Shown here: in pieces, positions 1 through 10,499 of the stretch
Layout: the number at the start of each line of letters is the position of its first letter
How positions within the stretch are numbered: position 1 is the stretch's first letter
Source: Gymnopus androsaceus JB14
Taxonomy: Eukaryota; Basidiomycota; Agaricomycetes; Agaricales; Omphalotaceae
DNA: 64,000 nucleotides
NCBI GenBank assembly: GCA_009733575.1
Contig: ML769451.1
Span: forward strand, 186,001-250,000
Reading direction: 5' to 3'
The notes under the pieces: model-generated
The model's database searches: none
Told to the model about the DNA's origin: nothing
Seen by the model: only the letters and a program-made list of their open reading frames with translations
Translations under genes and position numbers: made by a program

Positions 1-1107
1 GTCAATCGATGGCCGACAAGAGAAAACATATGACTTTGCACTAACCTGTTGCAGAGAAATAAAGTTCCTAACACCGACTAGTCTGGTTCCTTTAGGTAGA
101 GGATTAAGCTCCTCTGGAATATCTAGGAACAAGCCCTCGCTCTCATTGCTCTGAAGGTTACTTCCCATCTTCAGCGGGAGGAGAATCGCCACGACTCCAA
201 ATGGGCTGACCATCTCTGCGATAGCAGACAACGTACTCTCCGCACTGATGCAATCCAAGACGAGATCAAGCTTTCCACTACCGCTCCCAGAAATCACTCT
301 TTGGATATCCTGCACCATTGTCGGGCTATTATAATCAAAGACGTGTGTAGCACCGAGAGAATGGAGATATTCATGATGCTTCGGAGACGCTGTAACGAGG
401 ACATTCCGGTATCCCGCACTGTGAAGTATCTGGATAGCGTAATGACCTGTGGAGGATCCTCCCCCGTGAACGAGAATAGGTGAATCGGCGAGAGGCGGGC
501 TGACAGGTGAAGGTAATGAAGAGGGAATGGGTAAGCCTAGGTATTCGGTGTTGAAAAAGGCATTGAAGGCGGTGATGAAGTTGTTTGGAACGGTAGCTGC
601 GGCTTCGAGGGAGAGGGAATCTGGCATCTGGTGTGTATACGCTTATGAGCGATGCGATGCTTTGGGAGATTAATAAAACTGATGATTGACCACCTTTGCA
701 GTAAGCCATCGGGGTGGCAGTGTGTATTCTTGCATTCCTCTAGCTTCCGAGCCGCCAAACGTGTAGGCTATTACCTAGAACATATTTCGAAAGTTAGTGA
801 GTCTGTCCGGTAAGACCAACTTTAAACTGACTCTATCCCGACTTTCAGATCCTCAGCCTCGATACCTGCTCCAACGCGAACAACTGTCCCAGACGCGGTA
901 ACTCCCAATGTCGCAGGGAATGTTGACATGTATCCCAAGTCGTTGATGTATACATCGATGGGGACAACGATGCATAAGCAACTTTGATCAGTAGTTGCCT
1001 TGGCCGGGAGTTGGGGTAGGGACTTGAATAGCGTCGAAATGACCTTTGGAGGTGGATACTATTGCGGTGTGATGACTCGCGATCGGAGTTGTGCTGAGGG
1101 ACGACAT
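1..1107 (-). CDS. Zinc-type alcohol dehydrogenase-like (MDR) protein, 5' part, frameshifted
   Basis: Medium-chain dehydrogenase/reductase of the fungal enoyl/quinone reductase type, expected to be a cytosolic NAD(P)H-dependent oxidoreductase; the substrate cannot be told. Translation starts at 1107 (MSSLSTTPIASHH). The GroES-like half carries LGVTASGTVVRVGAG. The nucleotide-binding half carries the glycine-rich VHGGGSSTGHYAIQI and later SLGATHVFDY. I see introns at 775-831 and 628-693, and a donor at 45 after ISLQQ, so the C-terminus lies beyond the window start. The first exon needs small indels to stay in frame: near 988 (an early TGA), near 972 before the IDVYIND motif, and near 836, where a G-run looks one base short before DRVIAY. 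It is either a recent pseudogene or carries assembly errors. The first codons are also copied at 3247-3268. Family call firm; intactness doubtful. Confidence 0.75.
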
Positions 1108-2440
1108 GTTCTACTTAGTAAATAGGTAGTTAGCGAAGGAAGCTTGTGGAGAGGCTGTCGTTCGGACTCGATACTTATACGAGACTGATAGTCATCCTCA
1201 TAGTGCAATACTGTACAATCGCCGTCGGTAAATCAGCGACGGGTTTGTAAGATTATGGATATTCTTATAAATCCTCCTACGATGGAATGAATAGAAGGAG
1301 CCTAATTATAACTGCGCGGGTCCTCTCTAGGACAGACTGGCCAGAAAGCACATTTTCCCATTTGGCCGCCAGCTCTCGATCCTGTGCGTAGTCTTGAGTC
1401 TTGCGTTGTATGAATACTTATATCAAAATAGGAAGTTACACTACTTAGTACCTACATATACAGCGACGAAATGGGGAGTTTTCTTGAGTACAGTAGCCTC
1501 ATGATCAGGCTACTTCGTGCCCACGCGTCTTGACCGCGTCGCGTCGCGAGACGCTTGACGGGTTCTTCAGTAATATTTTGCTCGTTTGCTACTAACTGCG
1601 CATTGCTGAAATACTTACTCGAAGGCGTTGAGTGCCTCGAGCGAAGCCGCTGGGCTTGAATTTGTGCCGGCAACATTAAGCGAGGTTGTCAAGTGTCGCG
1701 TCTTCTCTTTAGACTTCAACGTAACCGCTCCTCCTTCTCTGGAATCTGCTACTATTCAGGTCTCATCATGGATAACACGCAGACCTTGACCCACGACGAA
1801 TATTTAAAGCTAGTGGAAGAAAATGCCCGTCTGAAAACCGAAAACGAGATGTTGAAGCAGACTCGAGCGACAAAGGTCACAGTGAAGGTTGTAGCTTTCG
1901 ATATCGACTTGCCGACTCCGCCAAATTCTTCTCAGAAACGGTAAGCTTTTTAGAAAGAGAAATGGATCTGCGATTGCTAAGACCTAGCCCAGGCCACTCA
2001 AATCGGAAGCCACTGATAACAAGTCTATTCAGAAAAAGCCCAAACTCGAGCTCATTGGCGTCGTGTTGCCCGCCCGAAAACAGTCTGGGGCTGTTACGTT
2101 GAAGACAACTAAGAAACAAGCTTCCACTCGAGAAAGCACTCGGTACGTTCAAAGGAAAGTGCTTGACAGGGACTGTCGCGCTCATGAAATGCGCCCAGAT
2201 CCAGATCCAGCTCTGCTTGTCGCAACGCAGGCGAGCCTTTGCTAGCGGCTCCTAAACCTCGCGTCTCGATTTCTCCAGGACCAGGTGATACGGATTCAGA
2301 GTCTGACTTCGGGGAGGAAATGTTTGTGGAGCAAATGCTCTTGTCGAAGATGGATATTGACATCCCTGCACCTACTGCAGCTGTTTGGACGCCACGACCG
2401 GATTGTTTTGAGGTATGCAGGCATACCTGCCCTCATCTCA
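1088..2440 (+). repeat. Tandem duplication, copy 1
   Basis: The left copy of a direct duplication with a period of about 2,159 bp. It opens with 22 bp at 1088-1109 identical to 3247-3268. These bases are the first codons of the alcohol dehydrogenase gene read in reverse. Similarity continues through the shared upstream block (TAGTGCAATACTGTACAATC), a CGCGT-rich element at 1519-1560, the DUF6697-type start and three exons. It fades after about 2,400. A block near 1316-1400 also resembles 3142-3232, so the junction between the copies has been reshuffled. Confidence 0.8.
1519..1560. promoter_or_regulatory. CGCGT-rich upstream element, conserved between both copies
   Basis: An ACGCGT (MluI-box-like) hexamer is followed by GCGTCGCGTCGCGA and GCTTGAC, about 210 bp upstream of the copy-1 start codon. 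The same arrangement is at 3550-3592 in copy 2, in a flank that otherwise differs by many substitutions and indels. Conservation suggests a functional site, but it could simply be GC-rich sequence that aligns well. Confidence 0.35.
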
Positions 2441-2890
2441 TGCCCGCCAAAGCCCCTACCCGAGATTCAATCAACATACATCTACGTCAAAAAAACCACT
2501 AGTCGAGGCAGCAATCACACCGATCCCAAGAACAATGCAAAGCATCATCCTCACTGCACACCGTCTTGCCCTGAATACGACTTATACCATGCACACCATG
2601 CGGATCGTGTTCGTTCCGCCCAACCCGCCGAGATTGTTCGTGCCATTATTCATTATGCGCAGGGGGTTCACGCCAACGGCGGTCACGTACGGAACGCCAG
2701 ACTCCAGTCATGGTTGGAGGACGTGAATAATGGGCGGGTTTTTCAGAATGCCTGGATGGACCTCTGGAATGCTGCGCCTACCCTCCCGCGGCTCATTGAC
2801 TCTTTCTTTCCGGATGGAGCTCTTGGACCTCCCTTCGACAGCACCTGGGCACAAACCAGGCAAACAATACGAGGACCTTCCCACCCACAT
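1768..2890 (+). pseudogene. DUF6697-type gene, copy 1, with a replaced or degenerate 3' half
   Basis: The start at 1768 encodes MDNTQTLTHDEYLKLVEEN, a short leucine-zipper-like helix (ENARLKTENEMLKQ), then a Ser/Pro/Glu-rich linker. The introns at 1941-1992 and 2143-2198 sit where they do in copy 2, giving exons ending NSSQKR and ESTR. The linker ends in PGPGDTDSESDFGEEM. After about 2,410 homology to copy 2 stops, and the conserved DUF6697 core (the ITYGGSPQDVFPTIS region of copy 2) is missing. Instead there is an unrelated frame with a His/Cys-rich stretch (HHPHCTPSCPEYDLYHAHH) and QSWLEDVNNGRVFQNAW. A second frame from about 2840 (PTHIDRAVRQFDLKAAQVAN) continues to about 3065, probably after another frameshift. 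This is either a fusion or a truncated relic beside another decayed gene. Confidence 0.55.
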
Positions 2891-3246
2891 TGACCGGGCT
2901 GTCCGCCAATTCGACCTAAAGGCGGCACAGGTGGCGAACAGCTTTTGGACCAGAAACGGCCCTGGCTGCCCAGCCGGTCATACTTGGTCATCCTACTGCT
3001 GCTCCTGCAGTACCTGTCACTACTCCCCATCCCATTCAAGGCGGTACTGCTGCCTCTTATCTTAGCAATCACCTTTGAAGGGATCCGGACTCGGAGCCAT
3101 ACAGATTGAGATATATTTTTTTTGAGATTTATTCCTAATCTTTAATGCACGGGTTTCTTTAGGACAGACTGGCCGGAAAACACAATTTCCGATTTGGCCT
3201 CTCGATACTGTGCATAATGATCTTGCATTATATGAAAAATCACACT

Positions 3247-4470
3247 GTTGTGCTGAGGGACGACATGTCGATTTATTTGGGTAGGTGGGTAGCGGTGTCG
3301 GTTCAGTCGGACTGTCTTGTATCTATACCCATATTCATAGTGCAATCCTGTACAATCGCCGTCGGTAAATCATCGTATAAAGTCTCCATACGAATGAATG
3401 GAGTCGGAATAACTGCGCCACACTAGATCATTTCAACTCTCGATTCTGTGCATAATCTTGCATCGGAAGCTACACTAGTACCTATATACACCGGAACTGC
3501 TGAATTTCCCCGAATACAACACAGATGTGACGGGATAGTAACCTGTCGAAGGCACGCGTCTTGAACGCGTCGCGTCGCGATATGCTTGACAGAGGTCGTC
3601 ATAAGCGATGTTTTACTTGCTGCTATGTGCCATTGCTGAATACTTACAGTAATCGAAGGCTTGAACCTAATTTGTGCCGGCAACATTAAGCGAGGTTGCT
3701 AAGGGTCCGAGTCCTTGTCTTCCGACTTCGACGTCCCTCTCTGGAATCTACTATTCCTCGGGTCTCATCATGGATAATCGCACAGAAGCCGACCCATGAG
3801 GACTATCTCAAGGTCCTAGAAGAAAATGCCTGCCTGAGAACCGAAAACGAGATGTTGAAGCAGACTGAGGCTAAGAAGGCCAAGGTGAAGGTGGCCACTC
3901 TGACACAGGTCACAGTCAAGGTTCTATCTTTCGAAATCCTCGGTTTTGAATTTTTCTAAACGACGCAATATTCTTAATCTAGAAGGAACCGAGTCCCGAG
4001 TTCATTGATATCGACTTGTTGACTCCGCCAAACTCTTCTCAGAAACGGTAAGCAGTTTTTTAGAAAGAGAAGTGGAGCTGCAATTGCTAAGACCTAGCCA
4101 AGGCCACTCGAGTCGAAAGACATCGGTAATATGTCTGCTCAGAAAAAGCCCAAACTCGAGCTTATTGGCGTCGTGTTGCACATCCGAAAACAGTCTGAAG
4201 CCACTCGAGAAAGCACTCGGTATGTTCAATGGAAAGTGTTCGACGGGGGCGCTCATGAAATGCACCTAGATTCAGATCCAGCTCTGCCCGTCGCAACACA
4301 GACGAACTGGGTGGTAATTTCCATGTTCGTGTCTCAGTCTCTCCAGGACCAGGTGATACAGATTCCGAGCCCGACTTGGAGGAGAAAACGCCCATAGCAG
4401 TGACGCCTAAGATGGATATGGATGTCCCGCAAGCAGCGGCTCCTGCTATCGACGAGAAGGTTCGTCGGGT
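3247..4470 (+). repeat. Tandem duplication, copy 2
   Basis: The right copy of the duplication. It starts with the 22 bp shared with 1088-1109. The copied dehydrogenase start keeps only about seven codons on the minus strand, then diverges, so the breakpoint lies inside that gene's first exon. Homology to copy 1 runs through the CGCGT element, the initiation region, and the introns at 4037 and 4219, to about 4,440, with many substitutions and small indels. That divergence means the duplication is not recent. Confidence 0.8.
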
Positions 4471-5540
4471 ACTTATATACTCTGTTTCGAAAGACTTCCT
4501 CAATCTTTCTTGCACTTTCTAGCATTTCAAGGCGAAAGTAAAGAAAGATATGGAGCTGGACGCGGTAACGATTCGAAAGCGAATCGACAAGATAGGCTGC
4601 CCCGCGATCAACGTTACTCTCCCCAAGGACGTCTGGTCTCAGACGGTTTCTCGACAATTTTTAAGCATTACCTATGGAGGCTCGCCGCAGGATGTTTTCC
4701 CGACGATCAGTCCTGCCAATGTTGCTCGGCATAAGAGGGAGAACTCGATGTTGTTTAGCCTCCTCCTTCATCCTGATGCGCCCCAAATACCAGGCACACC
4801 CGGTGTTTGGTACGATTCGTGTGGATTCTCTGAGGAGGACCAATCTGATAAGGTCTATCATTGCTTTTGCTCGAATTGATTACTGGGAAGTGGCGGTATG
4901 TTGGTGACTACCAGTGCTTTGCTGCGGAGTCCTTGACCCAGACTGAATGGCTCCTGCAAGAAAATAAAGTGGGTTTTACCCTTTGTGGAAGTTCACAGTT
5001 CTTTCATACTTTTTAGGTCCGACGTGCTTGGTCAAATATCCTTGCAAAGGTTCCTATGGGGAAGACGTGTTCGTGCAATGATTCATCTTCGCAAGCAGCT
5101 TCGAAGGGAGCCATCAGAGCAGAGAGATCAACGACGCTCTCATGACTGAAAACATGTATCTAACTATCACTGCTCAAGAGATTGAGAAGGCATACGATCA
5201 GGGAAAACAGGTTGAGCTTTTCAGTTTTGCTCCTGGTTTTTACTGATTGAAAGTGAATTAGCGGCTTGGGATTCTGGTGTTAAAGTGTGTCAAGTATGAC
5301 GAGGCCTTCCAACGAGAGCTTATACAGAAGTTCTCGGTGTGGGTTCCCCCTCCGCCGAAAGTGAAAGGTACTCCCAAAAGGTCCAGAAAAGGTAAAGGGA
5401 AGGCACATATTGAAGAGGCTGATGAAAGTGAGGAAGAGGTGAGGGAGAAGGAGGAGGCCAGTGATGAAGGTCATGATTTGGAATTGCAGTCAGAGGTGTA
5501 CATCCGTCGAGGTACCCGAAGCCGACCTTCGACAGTCTGA
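3769..5540 (+). CDS. DUF6697-domain protein, copy 2, with several frameshifts
   Basis: An agaricomycete protein of unknown function. The N-terminus has a coiled-coil-like segment (HEDYLKVLEENACLRTENEM) and an acidic linker (SVSPGPGDTDSEPDLEE). An intron from about 4450 to 4522 leads into the domain: HFKAKVKKDMELDAV, ITYGGSPQDVFPTIS, HPDAPQIPGTPGVWYDS, IIAFARIDYWE, YVGDYQCFAAESLTQTEW, LRKQLRREPSEQ and LKCVKYDEAFQREL. It ends in a basic/acidic tail (PKRSRKGKGKAH) at 5540. A second intron follows TEWLLQENK and another precedes RLGILVLK. Single-base shifts are needed near 3780 (just after the ATG), 4850, 4890 and 5125. An intron absent from copy 1 lies at about 3922-3981. The domain call rests on remembered family motifs. 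It could be a pseudogene or a real gene with assembly errors. Confidence 0.65.
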
Positions 5541-5803
5541 ATTGGATCTTTGCCAGCACATCTCTCGAATGATTTGATCTATGAATTTGTACATACTCTT
5601 GACTTTAGCATCCCTGATACTGCGTGCGCTACTTAAATCGTTTGTAAATAAAGTCTATCTGTTAACCGAAAGCCTATTGCATATTCCACGTCTTTCAAAC
5701 AGAACCCAATTGTGGAATGAAAATGGAACAGTGTAAAATAATTCACTAGATACAGACTAGATACTGATACGATACATATACACTTTGTCCATCCATCCTC
5801 AAC

Positions 5804-8082
5804 CTAAAACATCCAAAACGCTTTCCACGCAGGCACCACACTTCCCTTCTCGTCGATATCAATCCATCGCTGCTTCTCAATGATGGGATACCCTAGACCT
5901 TTAGGGTCCATGGAGCCAAATGCGGAGGACCAAGAGAGAGGAAAGGCGGAGAGGAGACACAGAGATGAGCTGTCGTGGGTTTGAGTGAGCAGGGACGACC
6001 ACGGTAGGAAAAAGATCCAAGATCAGTATCACGTCGTCGCACCGGTATACAAAGAAACAACCACATACCCAATCGTACAAACGACCGCTTCAGGTTTCGC
6101 TTCCACTCCCTCTTCCGCTTCATCCATCCACATCCCACTAATCAACGCCAAATCCACAACCATACCTCTCGTTAACACCACATGTACCTTCTCTTCTGCC
6201 CTAGCCTCAGCTCTCCCCACCAACTTCTCCATCAGCGACTTTTTCAATTCAACCACATTCTTCACCGCCAATGCTTCGAACTCACTTTGCACGTACCCTC
6301 CCGGGTGGAGAGGAGCGACGAGCGCGCGGAGAGAAGGGTTGGAACTTGTGTGAAGGGAGTGTGTTTGTATCTTTGGTGTTGATTTTCCGGATAGGTCTTT
6401 AAACGCGTCCAAAGCTACTGGATCGTCTGACGCCACGAATACCATCACCTCGGCACTGGAGGCTGAAGCTTCGTCTCCTTCTGCAGCGACTCGGAAAAAC
6501 CGCTCCTTTGCTTCTTCCACAGCATGTACATAGTGCGCCAGCGGGATATGTCCGCCCTCTGAACCCTTTTCGAGCTTGGGCTTTTGGTCTCCGTGTCGGA
6601 TGTGGACGCCTATGTAACCGAGCCCGTTTCCAACGTTGGAAGAACTCGAATCCGAATCCGAATCCGAGTTGGAGTTACTGTCGACTCCGAGTCTGGCTCC
6701 CATAATCTCCTTTAGCTCTTGCCTCGCCTCCCTGATCAACCTTGCATTTTTCTCACTGGGGAGGATCGTCTCTGTGATTGATTTTAAACCGGTCATGAAA
6801 ACTGGTTTGGCTCGATTGAGACTGCGGGAATAGCTGTGACAACGGAAGGGAGGAAGAAATGAGAGTATGCAAGTAAGAAGCAGTTCAACCGACACAAGGC
6901 GAGTAAGCAGTACTCACGGATCCTCATACTGAGCTGCAAAGCCATGGCTTAGATGGAACTTGGCCGTGTGCGAGTTGATGATCTGGAGGAATGCTTAGTA
7001 CACAACGAAGAATTTGACAGAGGGAATACATACCCAATGTCTATCAGGAATGTCAGAATTAGTGCAATGATAAAGTCGATTACTCACCTAGCTTGTCTCG
7101 GACACGCTACCAAGTTCTATGCAGCACATATCAGCAGAAACAGTACACAGGCTGGTGCCTACTTACCTTCAGGCGGAGGGGGTAAACATCCAGGTTCAGG
7201 GCCTGGTTGGGTCAACCGTACGTCTTGAAAGTGATCAGTCCATCTATTGGCAGTTAAAACAAGAAGCGTATATGTAAGGGAATTCAGGACACGTACTTTC
7301 CGCGATTCCAATAGGTGTCGTCTACAAGAAACGTCCTATTTCTCTGAAAAGAAGGATAAGTAGGTAAAATAACCTGGAACAGAGCTAGACGTACCTCCCT
7401 AGCCAACGCAGCTACCTGCGCCATCAAGGTCAAATCGCTCCCAAGACCAACTCGTCCGTCAAGCATGTAAGTAATTGTGCTTGAACAAGCCCCTGGACGT
7501 CGATCATTGTGCGGAACATCCATAACGTGCATACCCTCTTCTCCCCAGTACCTCATTAGCTTCATACGTCCCTCCTGGGTTCATTTTGTAGCATTCGTCG
7601 ACGTATTGTGTAGAAAGGAGGGGGAAAGAAGAGTAATTAGCGTAGGAGATGAATAGTGAAGGGTCGAGTGAGGTACTAGAATTAACTAGGGAATTAACCC
7701 CAATATAATACTCTAGTGTCCCAGGACTTTGGTACGCAATAAGTGCAAGGAAGAAGAATAGGCCTGCAATCATACAGCCTGCGACGAACGGCAAACGGTC
7801 AGCAATTGTAGCTTTATCTAGGCGATGGAATCCCAGTGAACGCGACCATTTGGTGAGCATTTCTTTTCGGTTTGAACCGAGGAGAGGATGAGCAGAAGTT
7901 AGTTCTTCTTCTTCCTCTTCCTCTTCTTCTGCCTCTTGTTCCCCTATAATACGGTCACCTTGTGCTTCTGCAAAACCACCCCTCGAGCGCGGGGTACGCG
8001 GAGTAAGAGAGACATGTTCGTACTCTCTTGAAGAGGTGGAAGCGAGGAAATTGGGAACCAAATTTCGAGGACGTCCGGACAT
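5804..8082 (-). CDS. Fucosyltransferase-like type II membrane glycosyltransferase
   Basis: The start at 8082 (MSGRPRNLVPNF) gives a cytosolic tail of about 95 residues with a Glu-rich run, then one hydrophobic anchor (ADRLPFVAGCMIAGLFFFLA), as in Golgi type II enzymes. The lumenal part has STITYMLDGRVGLGSDLTL, FLVDDTYWNRGK, INSHTAKFHLSHGF and GYIGVHIRHGDQKPK. The last resembles the nucleotide-sugar-binding HxRxGD-type motif of GT23/O-fucosyltransferase-like enzymes, and MVFVASDDP follows. The final exon ends KAFWMF at 5804 after an intron whose donor is GTATGT near 6070. Several introns lie between 6,850 and 7,310. Frame breaks near 7552 (an extra G before YWGEEG) and near 7115 look like indels. 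Ser/Asp repeats (SNSDSDSDSSSS) sit in a loop. It probably fucosylates glycoproteins; the donor sugar is inferred. Confidence 0.65.
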
Positions 8083-8481
8083 CGTCGAAAGTTTCGTGTA
8101 GTCAGACCAAAGATGTAAAGGAAAAGAATGGAGATCAGGCAGCCAGTGCCAGCAGGTCGTTGTATCAAAAAGCAGAGAACAAATGATCACCGATCGCGAC
8201 AACGCGAGCGCTTAGAATTAGCGCTACGCGTTGCAGCGCTTTCGTTTCTTTCAAGCTTCAGTCTTCAGACCGTGGAGGGTCAATTTTATTAATACCCGCC
8301 AATTCTAGTCTCTCCCGCTCACTTATCTCCTTATCTCGAAGTTTCTCGTGAACTCAATTTAGAGCAACATCAGTTAGATGGGGGCCTTTTCTATTGGTGG
8401 TCATATGGCTCTGAGGAACCTCGATAGCTTATAAGGCACTTCGTCATTTTTCACGAACGCCCCATCCCAACTGGTCCTCTC
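8083..8481. promoter_or_regulatory. Divergent promoter region between the glycosyltransferase and the MFS transporter
   Basis: About 400 bp without a credible gene, serving both flanking start codons. It contains three AGCGCT hexamers (8207-8212, 8220-8225, 8235-8240) and one ACGCGT (8226-8231) within 34 bp; the first two AGCGCTs could form a hairpin. An AT-rich TTTTATTAATA lies near 8285. Control of either gene by these sites is inference. Confidence 0.35.
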
Positions 8482-10499
8482 ATGTACGGGTACAGCAAGC
8501 TAGCCGGCGCTTGGATTCCCCTCTGGCTTCCAAGCTCTTCTCTCTTGATTTCTGTTCTGTTAGTATTGTGCTCGAGCATTACCTCGACGGCAAGTATCAT
8601 ATATGATCTAAGAGCCATAATGATTACTAAAAAAGTAACCAGACTTTCGGCTATGATGCTTCCATGGTGTAAATTCCGGGCTTATTCTACTTTTGAACCT
8701 TTCCTGACCTCCCACGACCTCGCAGCAATGGCCTCAATATCCTTCCGTCTTACATTGGCTATTTCCACCTCAATCCAGCTACCATAGGCTTGAATACCTC
8801 TTCCCTCTGGATTGGTGGCTTTATCGCAGGAGTAACCTGGGGCCAAGTCACAGATAGGATTGGACGCAGACCAGGTTTGTTTTGGGCTGCTGTCCTTACC
8901 ATTATCGCAGTGGTACTCCAAACAGCGGCTCAGAATGTTGGTATGTTTGTCGTTGCTCGCATTATACTTGGTTACGGAACTACCGCGTCTGGAATCACTG
9001 GTCCTGCATATCTGGCTGAAACGCTTCCTCTTCACTGGCGTGGATGGGGATTGGGCATATTCAACGATTTTTACTATGTGGGTGAGTGTTGAACGTCTTT
9101 CTGTATGACATTATTGTAATCCTATGGCTACAGGTGGTTTGATTGCTGCCGGAATCACGTACGCAACGTCTTTTATGGACCAAGGAACTACAACATGGGC
9201 ATGGAGAATTCCGAGGTGAGATGCGCTTCAGATTTTCGGATGCTATATTGACTGTTGTTGGAAATTGAATCCAGTCTCGTCCAAGGCGTATTCAGTGTCA
9301 TGTGCATCTTCATTATCCCTTTCATCCCCGAATCCCCAGATGGCTTCTTTTCCAAGGTCGTCGCGAAGAGGCGCACCTGGTGCTGGCTCAAACCTATTCC
9401 AACGGGGATCTGGAGAATAAGGTCGTCCTGAGCCAGCTTCAAGAAATGGAAGAGGTCTTCCAGTACGAAAGAAACACCGGACAAACGTTGTCTATGACCC
9501 AGATCTTCAAAACGAAGAGCGCACGGAAACGAGTTATGCTTGCTGTTTCTGCTGCTGTGTTTAGTACCATTGCTGGTACGCTGTTGATTATTCTTCTTTC
9601 TGGGAGAAAAAGCTAAACATGCGGTGCTGTTAGGAAATGTTATTGCTTCGTACTTTCTCGGTTCGATGCTAACAAACGCCGGAATATCGAACACAACAAC
9701 ACAACTTCAAATTGTAAGCTGCGGGTCTCTTTTCTTTGTTTTTTGCCATTTGAACTAACGATGTTCGTCAGAACATCATCCTCAATGCATTCTGCCTAGT
9801 CTGTTCTATATTCGGGACGTACTATATCGACAAGTGGGGTCGTAAAACGACGGCAGCTGTCAGCACTGCTCTCTTAACCGTCTTCTTGTTTATGGTCGGT
9901 GCTCTCACAAAAGGTCTGGCACTCCCTGGTCGCGCGCGCATCAAATTATTGAATGCTTTTCTTAGTTTTCGGGACGTCGAATAACACGTCTGGCGTTTAT
10001 GGCACTGTTGCGGTAATCTTCTTGTTCCAAGGCGCATACAGTATTGGGTGGACGCCCGTTCTGTACCTCTACCCTCCCGAAGTCCTAAATTATCCCATAA
10101 GAGCCAACGGTCTTGGTATATTCTCAGTTGCCCTAAATGCAACCGCGTACGTTGGTTTTGTTTTTTTTCATATCCGTTTCTCATTACTTGATTATGACTT
10201 GCCTGGTGCTACCGCTGATACTCTTACATTTTGTGTTTCCTAGTATCCTCATCGTATTCACCATGCCCGTCGCAATCGCTAGCATCGGATGGAAGACCTA
10301 CATGATAAACGGTGCTTGGGATGTCGTGATGTTGTTTTTGATTTTGTATTATTGGATCGAGACGAAAGGGAAAACATTGGAGGAGATTGATGAACTCATT
10401 GAAGGGGAGAGACATACTCATGCGCCGGATTTGGAGAGGGTTATTCGTGGGGAGGAGGATATCGTTCCTTCGGCATATGATGAGAAGGAGAAAGACTAG
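8482..10499 (+). CDS. MFS sugar (hexose/lactose permease-type) transporter
   Basis: A twelve-helix plasma-membrane sugar/proton symporter of the fungal sugar-transporter family. Motifs in order: FGYDASMVNGLNILP (helix 1), TDRIGRRP (loop 2-3), VARIILGYGTTASGITGPAY, PESPRWLLFQGRREEA after correcting one base, DKWGRKT, GWTPVLYLYPPEVL and ETKGKTLEEIDELI. Introns: 8590-8642 (GC-AG), 8669-8725, 9082-9133, 9216-9274, then about 9576-9632, 9715-9771, 9914-9965 and 10147-10243. The C-terminus is a charged tail ending DEKEKD. A C-run near 9340 seems one base short, which breaks the PESPRW signature. The start at 8482 is the first ATG in frame with helix 1; the N-terminal tail is poorly supported. The substrate is not predictable. 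Confidence 0.85.
8590..8642 (+). other. GC-AG intron in the MFS gene
   Basis: A GT donor at 8592 leaves the reading frame wrong. A donor GCAAGT at 8590 with acceptor AG at 8642 joins ITST directly to TFGYDASM in phase 0, as the transporter family requires. GCAAGT is the usual context of GC donors. Length 53 nt. Confidence 0.7.

Noticed and set aside
4853..4890. A 38-nt GT..AG intron in DUF6697 copy 2 that would replace two frameshifts.
   Set aside because: It removes IIAFARIDYWE, which reads like the conserved strand before YVGDY. Two indels fit the rest of this damaged gene better.
7552..7567. A 16-nt stretch in the glycosyltransferase that looks like a complete mini-intron (GTATG, CTAAT, AG) and would restore the frame.
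   Set aside because: Far shorter than any intron a fungal spliceosome is known to use. A single extra G next to it restores the frame and keeps a natural spacing between the GG and YW residues.
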